Assembly: GCF_002294985.1 (NCBI RefSeq)
Contig: NZ_NSGE01000005.1
Location: 139,001-203,000, forward strand
DNA length: 64,000 nt
Source: Mesorhizobium sp. WSM3862
GTDB taxonomy: Bacteria > Pseudomonadota > Alphaproteobacteria > Rhizobiales > Rhizobiaceae
Reading direction: 5' to 3'
Shown here: positions 25,998 to 34,669 of the stretch, one piece after another
How positions within the stretch are numbered: the stretch's first letter is position 1
Layout of the letters: each line of letters opens with the position of its first letter
The notes under the pieces: generated by a model
Told to the model about the DNA's origin: nothing
The model's database searches: none
Seen by the model: the letters and a program-made list of their open reading frames with translations, nothing else
Translations under genes and position numbers: made by a program

Positions 25998-27416
25998 TCA
26001 CCCCCGCCAAACGCCTTCCTTCCTCAGATCATCCATCGTGCGCGAGATGCCTTCGCGCAGGATCGCGACCATGTCGTCGATCTGCTCGCGGCTGATGATG
26101 AGCGGCGGCGACATCACGCACATGTTGATCAGCGGCCGCACCAAGAGACCGAGCTCATGGCAATGCGCGTCGATACGTTTTCCCACATCCTTGTCGAGCT
26201 GCAGCGGATCCTTGCTCTCGCGGTCGGCGACGCATTCGACGCAAGCCATCAGGCCGGCGCCGCGTACCTCGCCGACCAGCGGCAGTTCCTCGAGCGTCTT
26301 CAGTCGCGCCTGGAAATAGGGCGCGATCGCGCGCGCATGCTGAAGCACGCCCTCTTCCAAAAGATCGAGGTTCTTCAGCGCGACGGCGCAGCCGATCGGA
26401 TGGCTGGTGTAGGTGAGGCCATGGCCAAACAGGGCATCGGGATGGTTGGAGCGGCGCAGTTCCTCCAGCAGCCGCTCGGAGATGATCACGCCGCCAAGCG
26501 GGAAATAGCCCGAGGTCACCCCCTTGGCGAAGGTGATCATGTCCGGATCGAGGCCGAACACGTCGCCAGAGGCAAAGACATGGCCGAGCCGTCCGAAGCC
26601 GGTCACCACCTCGTCCGAGACATAGAGGATGTCGTTCTCGCGGCAGATCTCACGGATGCGCTTCAGGTATCCGTCCGGCGGCACGACGACGCCGCCCGAA
26701 GCCTGCACCGGTTCGCCGACAAAGGCGCCAATGCGACCGGCGCCGACGCGCGCGACCGTGTCGCGGAACTGGTCGACGATGAAATCGGTGAAGGCGTCGA
26801 TGCTCATCTCCTTCGGCCGTCGGAACGGATCGGGCGAGGAGAGCTTGATCACCAGCTCGTCGGCACCATCCATCCAGTGCCGGTCGCGCGGGCGGCCGTT
26901 GAGCGAGGCCGACAGGTAGGTCGAGCCGTGATAGGCGCCGCCGCGGCTGATGATCAGCTTCTTCTCCGGCCTGCCGCGCACATTGTTGTAGAACTGCATG
27001 AAGCGCAGCGCCGTCTCCACCGCCGACGAGCCGCCGGTGGTGAAGAAGGTGTGACTGAGATCACCGGGAGCGGCATCGGCGATGCGTCTCGCAAGCTCGG
27101 CTGAGGGCGCATTCATCGTATACCAAGGCGTGTTGTAGGACAGCGCCATCGCCTGGTCGTACATCACCCTTGCCAGTTCCTCGCGGCGATGCCCGACATT
27201 GATGCACCACATGCCGGCCGGACCGTCGATCAGCCGCTTGCCGGATGCGTCGGTGATGTAGATGCCCTCGCCCTCGCCGATCAGCGCCCGTGCCTCGGCG
27301 CCGACCGAACCGGCATAGGGCCAGGGCTGGACCAGATGGCGCTTGGCCAGCTCGACCGCATCGTCGTCCCCGGGCTCGACAACTTCCCTCGCCTTGATCT
27401 CTCGTGCAGCCGCCAT
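25998..27416 (-). CDS. class III (omega) aminotransferase
   Basis: 472 residues, fold type I PLP enzyme of the putrescine/beta-alanine/4-aminobutyrate-pyruvate transaminase group. The PLP phosphate site TTGGSSAVETALR, the Asp in YVSDEVVTGFGRLG, and the Schiff-base Lys in ITFAKGVTSGYFPLGG are present. It moves an amino group from a terminal amine to a keto acid. Start ATG 27416 has GAGG upstream. It diverges from the polyamine-type transporter operon, and cluster operator 2 lies between them, so it likely deaminates the imported compound or a product of it. Confidence 0.9.
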   Translation of the reverse strand: MAAAREIKAREVVEPGDDDAVELAKRHLVQPWPYAGSVGAEARALIGEGEGIYITDASGKRLIDGPAGMWCINVGHRREELARVMYDQAMALSYNTPWYTMNAPSAELARRIADAAPGDLSHTFFTTGGSSAVETALRFMQFYNNVRGRPEKKLIISRGGAYHGSTYLSASLNGRPRDRHWMDGADELVIKLSSPDPFRRPKEMSIDAFTDFIVDQFRDTVARVGAGRIGAFVGEPVQASGGVVVPPDGYLKRIREICRENDILYVSDEVVTGFGRLGHVFASGDVFGLDPDMITFAKGVTSGYFPLGGVIISERLLEELRRSNHPDALFGHGLTYTSHPIGCAVALKNLDLLEEGVLQHARAIAPYFQARLKTLEELPLVGEVRGAGLMACVECVADRESKDPLQLDKDVGKRIDAHCHELGLLVRPLINMCVMSPPLIISREQIDDMVAILREGISRTMDDLRKEGVWRG

Positions 27417-27504
27417 CTTAGCCTCGCATGGTCCGTTGCGGTGATTTCCAGAGACATGAAACGAAGCGGAAAGCCATGGAAATTCGGCTTTTCGTCACTT
27501 CATT

Positions 27505-27520
27505 TTGAATGTCCATTCAA
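27505..27520. promoter_or_regulatory. cluster operator, copy 2 (TTGAATGTCCATTCAA)
   Basis: A perfect TTGAAT/ATTCAA palindrome in the 290-bp region between the divergent aminotransferase and transporter operons, 89 bp from the former start and 187 bp from the latter. It can control both units. The rest of this gap shows no other feature. Confidence 0.65.
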
Positions 27521-27706
27521 TCAATATTGCAGAAATAGCGCTTGATTTCAATCGGCGGATGCGCTCATGATGAAAGAAAGCCGGCAAGTCTGGAGTGATC
27601 GCTCCGGGCACATAAATTGGAAACAGGCAGTCGGCGCCGATCAATGGGAAGGCCGTATGGCGGGACAGTCCGAGCCGGCAACTGCAATCACGCCCGGAGC
27701 GCTGCA

Positions 27707-28624
27707 ATGACGGCCGCCGCGGAAGGGTCGCCCCCGCTGCGCATGGCGAGAGCCAGACGAAGTCCCCTTCTGCAGTCGGAAGCCGTCCAGGGCATTGCGC
27801 TGATCAGCCCGACTTTCCTTTACGCGCTCATCCTTCTCGTCCTGCCGATCCTGGTTGTTATAGCCCATTCCTTCTGGACGCAGGACTACCTGACCATCGA
27901 CCACACATTCACGCTGGAGAATTATCGGATCGCGCTGACCGAGCCGATCTACCGCGACCTGCTCTGGCGCTCGCTCTACATCTCGCTGACGGTCAGCCTG
28001 CTCACCGTGCTGCTCGCCTATCCGATCGCCTATTTCATTTCCTTCCATGGCGGCCGCCAGAAGAGCCTCTGGCTGTTCCTCATCACCATCCCGTTCTGGA
28101 CCAGCTACCTGCTGCGCGTGATGTCGTGGAAGGTGATCCTCGGCTACAACGGCGTGCTCAATTCCGGCCTGATGGGCCTCGGCATCATCGACGAGCCGTC
28201 GACTGCGCTGCTCTACAATTCCAGCGCGGTCATCATCACGCTGACTCACGCCTGGGCGACCTTCGCCATCCTGCCGATCTTCGTTTCGCTGGAGAAGGTC
28301 GACCGCACCCTGGTCGAAGCGGCGACCGATCTCGGCGACGGGCCGCTGCGCTCCTTTCTGCGCGTGACCTTGCCGCTGTCGGCGCCAGGCGTCATCTCGG
28401 CGGCGCTGATCGTCATGATCCCGACCGTCGGCGACTACGTCACGCCGAAGCTGGTCGGCGGCAAAGACGGCGTGATGATCGCCAACGCCATCCAGGCGCA
28501 ATTCGGCAAGGCGTCGAACTGGCCGCTCGGCGCAGCACTCTCCGTCACAACCATGGTCATCGTCTCGCTGATGGCCGGCGCCGCGGTGCTGGTCATCCGC
28601 GCGCTGCAGAGGCTGGCGCGATGA
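27707..28624 (+). CDS. ABC transporter permease, PotB type
   Basis: 305 residues, about six membrane spans, polyamine/opine/phosphonate-uptake class. The EAA loop is VEAATDLGDGPLRSFLRVTLP. The ATG 27707 start has GGAG nine bases upstream; an in-frame ATG at 27617 would add 30 residues. The stop overlaps the next permease start as ATGA. It pairs with the PotC-type permease and PotA-type ATPase to import a cationic solute, but the cognate binding-protein gene in this cluster (31824-32905) is frameshifted. Confidence 0.9.
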   Translation: MTAAAEGSPPLRMARARRSPLLQSEAVQGIALISPTFLYALILLVLPILVVIAHSFWTQDYLTIDHTFTLENYRIALTEPIYRDLLWRSLYISLTVSLLTVLLAYPIAYFISFHGGRQKSLWLFLITIPFWTSYLLRVMSWKVILGYNGVLNSGLMGLGIIDEPSTALLYNSSAVIITLTHAWATFAILPIFVSLEKVDRTLVEAATDLGDGPLRSFLRVTLPLSAPGVISAALIVMIPTVGDYVTPKLVGGKDGVMIANAIQAQFGKASNWPLGAALSVTTMVIVSLMAGAAVLVIRALQRLAR

Positions 28625-29442
28625 CGGCGATCAGACGTTACCTGCCAAGCTGGCTGTCGAGCTACGCCGCGCTCTACATTCTCTTCCTCTATCTGCCGGT
28701 GATCTTCCTGCCGATCTTCTCGATCAACACCGCGGCGACGCCGAAATTCCCGCTCTCAGGCGTCACGCTGCATTGGTACCAGGAACTGCCGCGCACGCCG
28801 GCACTGATCGACGCCACCTGGAACAGCTTGGTTGTCGGCGCCTCGGCCGCTATCCTGTCGACCGTGTTCGGCATTCTCGCCGCCCGTTCGATCACCCGCT
28901 ACCGCTATCCCGGCCGCCGCACCGTCAACGGGCTGATCATGGCCCCGCTGGTGCTGCCCGAGGTCATCGTTGCCATCTCGATGCTCCTGGTGATGCTGCA
29001 ACTGGGCTTGAGCCTGTCGCTGTTCACGGTCGTGCTTGGGCATGTGCTGGTCTGCATTCCCTATTCGATGACGGTGCTGACATCCGGCTTCGAAGGCTTC
29101 GACCGCAGCCTCGAGGAAGCCTCCGCCGATCTCGGCGAAAGCGCCTTCGGCACCTTCCGGCGTGTGACGCTGCCGATGGTGGCGCCAGCGATCGTCTCCA
29201 GCCTGCTGGTCTGCTTCACCATCTCGCTCGACGAGTTCATCATCGCCTTCTTCCTCACCGGCACCGAGGCGACGCTGCCGATCTACATCTGGGGACAGCT
29301 GCGCTTCGCGGCCAAGCTCCCCGGCGTGCTGGCGCTCGGCACCTTGTTGTTGGCGGCGTCTTTCGTGCTGATGACCGTTGCCGAGATCCTGCGCCGCCGC
29401 GCGGCGAGACGCACCCAGAACGAGGGAGGCCTCTATGCTTGA
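28621..29442 (+). CDS. ABC transporter permease, PotC type
   Basis: 273 residues with six membrane spans and EAA loop EEASADLGESAFGTFRRVTLP. ATGA overlap with the upstream permease and an 8-bp overlap with the downstream ATPase show a tightly coupled operon. The sequence TISLDEFIIAFFLTG is typical of PotC/PotI proteins. A longer in-frame reading from 28126 is an artefact over the upstream permease. Confidence 0.9.
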   Translation: MTAIRRYLPSWLSSYAALYILFLYLPVIFLPIFSINTAATPKFPLSGVTLHWYQELPRTPALIDATWNSLVVGASAAILSTVFGILAARSITRYRYPGRRTVNGLIMAPLVLPEVIVAISMLLVMLQLGLSLSLFTVVLGHVLVCIPYSMTVLTSGFEGFDRSLEEASADLGESAFGTFRRVTLPMVAPAIVSSLLVCFTISLDEFIIAFFLTGTEATLPIYIWGQLRFAAKLPGVLALGTLLLAASFVLMTVAEILRRRAARRTQNEGGLYA

Positions 29443-30553
29443 GCGGGTCCAGTCCGAGCGAACGATTTCCGATCGCGCCATGATCGAGATCCGCGACGTC
29501 ACGCGCAGCTACGGCGCGTTCAAGGCGTTGGACAATGCATCGCTCGTGATCAGGGAGGGCGAGTTCTTCTCGCTGCTCGGGCCGTCCGGCTGCGGTAAGA
29601 CCACGCTTTTGCGCATGATCGCCGGCTTCGATACGCCGACCAGCGGCTCGATCGCCGTCGACGGCCAGCCGATGGACGGCATTCCCGCCAACCGGCGTCC
29701 GACCAACATGGTCTTCCAGAGCTACGCGATCTTTCCGCACCTCAATGTCGAGCAGAACGTCGCCTATGGGCTGAAGCGGCTGAAACTACAAAGCGGCGAG
29801 GAAAAGCGCCGCGTCGAGGAGGCGCTGGCGCAGGTGTCGCTGACCGGCCTTGGCAAGCGCCGCGCCACCGAGCTCTCCGGCGGCCAGCGTCAGCGCGTGG
29901 CGCTTGCCCGCGCGCTGGTCATGCGTCCCAAGGTGCTGCTGCTCGACGAGCCGCTATCGGCTCTCGACAAGAAGCTGCGCGAGCAGATGCAGGTCGAGTT
30001 GCGCCGGCTGCAGCAGGCGGTAGGCATCACCTTCGTGCTGGTCACGCACGACCAGTATGAGGCTTTGGCCATGTCGGACCGCATCGCCGTGATGTTCGGC
30101 GGCCGTATCGCGCAGGTCGCCTCGCCCAAGGAAATCTACCAGCGCCCAGTCAACCGCCAGGTCGCCGACTTCCTCGGCGGCATGAATTTCGTCAAGGCCG
30201 AGATCGTCGAGGAGAACGGCGCGTCCTTGGTTGTCGACACGCTTGGCTTCGGGCGTGTGAGGACCGACAAGCCGAAGACCTTCGTCCGCCACGGCGGCGC
30301 GGCGACGCTCGGTATCCGGCCGGAGCGGCTGCGCGTGCTCTGGGACAATGCGACGGCCAAGTTCGAGGTCGCCGGCAAGGTGGTCGAGCGCCACTATTTC
30401 GGCGAGATCACGCATCTGATCGTCGAGATCCCGGGGCTGGAAAAGCCGCTCTCGGTGACCGAGACCAATGATTTCGGCGCCGACGACATTCCGGTCGGCG
30501 CGCCGATCCGTCTCGCCTACGACCCAGAGGCCCTGGTGGCGATGGCGGACTGA
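29435..30553 (+). CDS. ABC transporter ATP-binding protein, PotA type
   Basis: 372 residues: ATPase domain (Walker A GPSGCGKTT, signature ELSGGQRQRVA, Walker B VLLLDEPLSALD, switch VTHDQYEA) and a C-terminal TOBE domain (from NFVKAEIVEENG). The start ATG 29435 follows GAGGGAGG. Its 3' end overlaps the convergent amine oxidase gene by 37 bp, so the last 12 codons are double-coding. Confidence 0.92.
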   Translation: MLERVQSERTISDRAMIEIRDVTRSYGAFKALDNASLVIREGEFFSLLGPSGCGKTTLLRMIAGFDTPTSGSIAVDGQPMDGIPANRRPTNMVFQSYAIFPHLNVEQNVAYGLKRLKLQSGEEKRRVEEALAQVSLTGLGKRRATELSGGQRQRVALARALVMRPKVLLLDEPLSALDKKLREQMQVELRRLQQAVGITFVLVTHDQYEALAMSDRIAVMFGGRIAQVASPKEIYQRPVNRQVADFLGGMNFVKAEIVEENGASLVVDTLGFGRVRTDKPKTFVRHGGAATLGIRPERLRVLWDNATAKFEVAGKVVERHYFGEITHLIVEIPGLEKPLSVTETNDFGADDIPVGAPIRLAYDPEALVAMAD

Positions 30554-31827
30554 AGCCGCGCCAAAATCTTCCCGGCGGCGATGCGTCCGGCCACGATCGC
30601 GCCCTCGACATAGGCGGGGAAGGACGGCGACACTTCCGACGACGCAAAATGGATCGGCGGCGCGCCGGCAAGGATCGTGCGCTCGGCATCCGTTGCCGTC
30701 ACGTCGACGATGAGATCGCTATAGGCGCCGCCGCTCCAGCGGTCATCTGTCCAGTCGCGCTGGCTGAAATCGAGAATATCGGCCGCGTCCGGACCGAGCG
30801 CATCCGCGAGCTTCGCAGTGACCTCGGCGCGCAACGCCGCAGCACCCAGCTTGCGGCAACGCAGCGCCAGCGGCCCACCGATGAAGACGACGAGCGCTGC
30901 ATGCTCGGCATCCCTGCTGGCATCGCAGGCAAACAGGCCCGGCATGTCGCGCCACATCACCATTCCGCTCAGATCGCGCTCGCGCCAGAACGGCCTGGCA
31001 TAGCGGACGAGGATCTTGACCACCGCGCCGCTTTCCCAGACGCCAAGCGCCTTCTTCAAGGCCGTCGACAAGGCAGGCCGAAAGTCGAGCCTGTTGGCCG
31101 TCGCTGGCGGCAGGGCGAGCAGGACCTCGCGCGCCTCGACGGCGCCGCCGCCGGCGACGACACGAACGCCGGACGGCCCGCGCTCGACGCGAATGACCGG
31201 CTCGTTCAGCCGCAGCCGGTCACCGAGATCGCCCGCCAGGTCCGCGGCCAGCGACTGCATGGTCTCGCGCAGAGAATATTGCAGTTCCGGCACTTCGTTG
31301 GTGATGCGGCGATCATTGTCGATCAGGTACCATAGCGGCACCTTTTCCAGCGCCAGGCACCACAGTCCTTCGACCATCGAGCGGAAGGCGGCTTTGGCAT
31401 CTACCGGATCGGTCTGGCGTTCTAGCCAGGAGGCGACGGTCAGCCCGGCGATCGCGGGATCGTCAGGCTCGATCCAGTTCATGCGGTCGCGGATCGCCAT
31501 CGCGGTCACATAGGTCTGTCCGGCCTGGTCGACCGACATCGGTGGATGGGTGATGAACGCGCCATCGACAAAGGTTTTGACGAAGGTCTTGCCGCGCGCC
31601 CTGGCCAGCGCCATCAACTCCGGCATGTCCTCGCACAGGAACTGGCCGCCGCTGTCGATCAGCTCGCCGAGCCCGTTTCGCGCACCTTCCACACGACCGC
31701 CGACGCGGCCGCGCGCTTCCAGGACGAGGAAATCGATGCCGGCGCGCTTCAATTCGAGCGCGGCCGACAGGCCAGTGAAGCCGGCGCCGACGATTGCAAC
31801 GTCGGTGCTTTCGATCTTGCTGTTCAA
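30517..31827 (-). CDS. flavin-containing amine oxidase
   Basis: 436 residues of the monoamine/polyamine oxidase superfamily. The FAD motif VAIVGAGFTGLSAALELKRAG opens the protein, GRVGGRVEG follows, and the C-terminal FAD loop is in FASSEVSPSFPAYVEGAIVAG. The best start is TTG 31827, which overlaps the binding-protein stop as TTGA; no ATG is near. It would oxidise an amine to imine plus peroxide (or use another acceptor). It shares an operon with the PotD-like gene and the regulator. Confidence 0.85.
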   Translation of the reverse strand: MNSKIESTDVAIVGAGFTGLSAALELKRAGIDFLVLEARGRVGGRVEGARNGLGELIDSGGQFLCEDMPELMALARARGKTFVKTFVDGAFITHPPMSVDQAGQTYVTAMAIRDRMNWIEPDDPAIAGLTVASWLERQTDPVDAKAAFRSMVEGLWCLALEKVPLWYLIDNDRRITNEVPELQYSLRETMQSLAADLAGDLGDRLRLNEPVIRVERGPSGVRVVAGGGAVEAREVLLALPPATANRLDFRPALSTALKKALGVWESGAVVKILVRYARPFWRERDLSGMVMWRDMPGLFACDASRDAEHAALVVFIGGPLALRCRKLGAAALRAEVTAKLADALGPDAADILDFSQRDWTDDRWSGGAYSDLIVDVTATDAERTILAGAPPIHFASSEVSPSFPAYVEGAIVAGRIAAGKILARLQSAIATRASGS

Positions 31828-32905
31828 TAGCCGGCCTTGATCTTCTCGAACTCGGCGATCATCTTCAGCTTGAGCTCGGAAGGCAGCGGCTGCTGGAACA
31901 GCGTCTTGTCGACCCATTTTTCCACGTTGTCGTAGCCCTTTTCCTTGAGCACCGCCTGGTCGACACCGGCCATGCCCTTGGCGTTGGCTTGGCCGTAGCC
32001 CCAGTCCTTGACCAGCACCTTGGCGACTTCCGGATCGTTGACAGCGTTGAGATAGTCATAGGCCTTGTCAATGTTGCCGGGCGCGTCCTTGAACAGCACA
32101 TAGCCGCACACCCAGGTCGAGATGCCCTCGTCGGTATCCTTCTTGGACTTGATCGGCACGCCGGCGGCCTGCGATTGCACCGCCGCGTCGTTCCAGGCCC
32201 AGGCCAGATCGACCTCGCCGCCTGAGAGCAACTGCACGATGTCGGTGGTATCGGTCCAGTAGGAGCGCACGTTCTTGTGCACCTGGCGCAGGAAATCGGA
32301 CGCCTGCTTGAACTGCTCGTCCGTCATCTTTGTCGGTCCTTCAGCCCGATGGCGAGGCTGGCCAGCGCATAGGCGTCGTCGACATTGTCGCCGATCGAGA
32401 CGCGTCCCTTATACTTGGGATCGGCGAAGGCCTTCAGCGACTGCACGTCCTTCTCGGCGATCTTGTCGGAGTTGAAGGTGAGCTGCGTGTCACCCCAGTC
32501 CCAAGGCATGAACCAGGCTTTGCCGTCGGGGGTGGTGGCAAGGTCCTTCATCGCCATGATGCCGGGGTTGAGATCCTTCCAGCCGGCGATCTTGGAGGTG
32601 TCGAGCGGCTGCAACAGCCCCGCCTCGCGCCACTTCACCACGCTTTGCGAACACGGATGGCCGAGGTCGGCCTTGAAGCCGGAGCGGATCTTCTCGAATG
32701 CCTCGTCCTCATCGCCGAAGAAGGCGAAGGTCGGCGAGTCGCCGTCCTTCTCGACATATTTGCCGTGGAAGCTGGGGTCCTCATAGCCGGACCAGTCGAA
32801 CACGATGAGGTCCTTGTCGGCGGCAACGGCGAACGCTGCCGCCGAAGATGCCAGCGCGCCGGCGAGCGCCAAAGTAAGTGTCAGGCGTCGGCTGAGTTTC
32901 TTCAT
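31824..32905 (-). pseudogene. PotD/PotF-type periplasmic binding protein, frameshifted
   Basis: Two reading frames encode the two halves of one polyamine-type binding protein. The N-terminal part (32905 down to 32324) has a signal peptide and reads to ...AIGLKDRQR then stops; the C-terminal part (32327 down to 31824) continues in another frame from TKMTDEQFKQ. Eight bases lie between the GLKD codons and the ATG where nine would restore the frame, so one base is missing near 32330-32340. The second frame's ATG overlaps the first stop as ATGA. This could be a true inactivation, a base-call error, or much less likely two coupled polypeptides. Everything else (length, cleft residues) looks intact. 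Confidence 0.8.
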
Positions 32906-32969
32906 GCTGTTCCATCCTCTTTGGTCTTGCCGGTCTTGCTGGCCGGCTGTTGCTAACTCCGGGCTGTCG

Positions 32970-33656
32970 TTAATCGTAGTGTTTCGGAAAGGCGGCGGCC
33001 AGGAACGCGTTGGCCGCCTGCAGCGCGGTCTCGCGGGTGGTGTCTTCTGTGCCCATCATCAACCGCAGCCACAGGCCCTCGAGCATGGCCGATAGCGCCA
33101 GCGCCATGACCTGCGGCTCATAGGCATAGCCGCCCCTTTGCTTAAGCGTCGCGCAGAGGTCGATGAACACCTGCTGGTAGTAGGCGTCGCGCGAGCTGCT
33201 CAGCGCCTGGTAGGTCGGCCGCGATTTGGCCTCGCCCCAGAAGGCGCACCAGGCAGCGAGCTTGCGCTTGTTGCAGATCGAGCGATCGAAGTCGGCCCAC
33301 ACCAGCGCCTGCAGCTGCCGCGCCGGATCGTCGCCTGCCTTCTGCAAGGCGGCGCGCCAATGCGCCGAATACTCGTCATACATATATTGCAGCGTGGCTA
33401 CGAGCAGCTTCTCCTTGCTTTCGAAATGGAAGTTGACGATGCCGCGGGACAGGCCCGCGCCGTCGGCCACATCGGCCATCGTCGTTTCCGCATAGCCGCG
33501 CTTGGCCAGTGAATCGATCGTCGCCTCGATCAACTGGAGTTGCCTGACTTCTTTCGAAGCCTTGCGGCCGCGCTTCTCGGCGTCTCCTTTTCGTGCCGGT
33601 TCGGGCAAGGCATCCCTGGCCTCTGCATTCTTCATGAGCGTGACGGTCTCCAGCAT
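32970..33656 (-). CDS. TetR family regulator, BetI-like
   Basis: 228 residues. The N-terminal helix-turn-helix (TMADVADGAGLSRGIVNFHFESKEKLL) and the C-terminal domain (WAAFWGEAKSRPTYQAL-like segment, read here as LAAWCAFWGEAKSRP) resemble BetI, the choline-responsive repressor. It is the only regulator in the amine cluster and the prime candidate for binding the three TTGAAY-N4-ATTCAA sites. Start: ATG 33656, six bases after the methyltransferase stop; ATG 33635 with GGAGAC upstream is an alternative removing seven residues. The presence of a basic, polar N-terminal extension of about 35 residues is notable. Confidence 0.87.
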   Translation of the reverse strand: MLETVTLMKNAEARDALPEPARKGDAEKRGRKASKEVRQLQLIEATIDSLAKRGYAETTMADVADGAGLSRGIVNFHFESKEKLLVATLQYMYDEYSAHWRAALQKAGDDPARQLQALVWADFDRSICNKRKLAAWCAFWGEAKSRPTYQALSSSRDAYYQQVFIDLCATLKQRGGYAYEPQVMALALSAMLEGLWLRLMMGTEDTTRETALQAANAFLAAAFPKHYD

Positions 33657-33662
33657 TGCCGG

Positions 33663-34457
33663 CTATCCGACCGGCTTCCAACCGCGCAGATGAGTGGGGC
33701 GGTGCTCACCACTGTCAAGCACCTTCTGCATCGCCTCCCAGGTCCGGATGTTCTTGTCGACATAGCCCCCGCCGACCGCGGCGGCGAGCGCTTGATAGAG
33801 TGGCCCCTTCAGGCGCGCCCGTTCCTCCCGCGCCACCTCGCGGTACCATGCGTTGCGGTCGCGGACGCTGATGTCGCGGAAGCCAGCACGACGCATCGCT
33901 TCGGCATAGCGCGCCGGCGAAGCCATGGCAAAGGACAAGCCTTCCGCCGCGAGATAGGCCTTCATATCCGCAGACGGCTCGCCGTCGTGCGAGATCATCC
34001 AGTTCGACGCGGCGAAGACGCCGCCGAGCTTCAGCACGCGGAAGACCTCGGCGAACAGGGCATCCTTGTCCCGGACATGCAACAGTGCGTCCTTGGAGAA
34101 GACGACGTCGAAGGAAGCATCAGTGAAAGGCAGCAGTCCCGGCGGCGCCTGGACGAAGCTGACGCGGTGCTGGAGACCCTGCGCAGCCGCCTTTCGCCTT
34201 GCCGTCTCGATCACCGGCCTCTCGACATCGAAACCGGTCGCATGCGCCGCACCATGGCGCGCGACCAGATCCAGCGTGATGCCGCCGGCGCCGCAGCCGA
34301 GATCGAGGATCGTCTTGCCCTCGAGCGAGAGGCCTTCGACCACGCGGTCCACTTCGTCCGGGCCGCCCGGGGAGAGGTAGCCATCGCCCCAGAGCGCCTC
34401 GAGGAAGCGAATGGCCGCGTCGTCATATTCCGGCTCGGCGTTAGCCGTTTCGATCAT
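33663..34457 (-). CDS. SAM-dependent methyltransferase, class I
   Basis: 264 residues with the Rossmann motif [15 protein letters not shown] (motif I), [13 protein letters not shown] (motif II) and [31 protein letters not shown] (motifs III-IV, described in part). The region around SKDALLHV resembles small-molecule N-methyltransferases such as phosphoethanolamine or sarcosine types. ATG 34457 was chosen (GAGG nine bases upstream) over a TTG five codons earlier. It is first in an operon with the BetI-like regulator. It might methylate an intermediate of the pathway or recycle a methyl group; the substrate is unknown. Confidence 0.8.
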   Translation of the reverse strand: MIETANAEPEYDDAAIRFLEALWGDGYLSPGGPDEVDRVVEGLSLEGKTILDLGCGAGGITLDLVARHGAAHATGFDVERPVIETARRKAAAQGLQHRVSFVQAPPGLLPFTDASFDVVFSKDALLHVRDKDALFAEVFRVLKLGGVFAASNWMISHDGEPSADMKAYLAAEGLSFAMASPARYAEAMRRAGFRDISVRDRNAWYREVAREERARLKGPLYQALAAAVGGGYVDKNIRTWEAMQKVLDSGEHRPTHLRGWKPVG

Positions 34458-34557
34458 CGGACTGAGCCTCAAATGCCGAAGTCACCTTCGCGCTAGCGGA
34501 ACACCAGAAATGCGGGGCAAAGCCTAGCGCATCAACGCAGAAACGCAACACCATTTG

Positions 34558-34573
34558 TTGAACATTCATTCAA
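34558..34573. promoter_or_regulatory. cluster operator, copy 3 (TTGAACATTCATTCAA)
   Basis: The third TTGAAY-N4-ATTCAA site, in the divergent region between the methyltransferase-tetR operon and the flavoprotein operon (about 100 bp from each start). It could mediate autoregulation and control of the flavoprotein genes. Confidence 0.65.
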
Positions 34574-34669
34574 AATGGCTGGACAAAAAACCGTGACCCG
34601 TGCCAAATTCGGCTGATCGGGGAACAAATCGCACCCAAAAACGGGCGGCCGGAGGGAGGTTGAGCGCAC

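Noticed and set aside
31824..32905. Two separate translationally coupled proteins instead of a frameshifted PotD
   Set aside because: The ATGA overlap looks like coupling, but each half is an incomplete binding-protein fold and they join seamlessly with one extra base.
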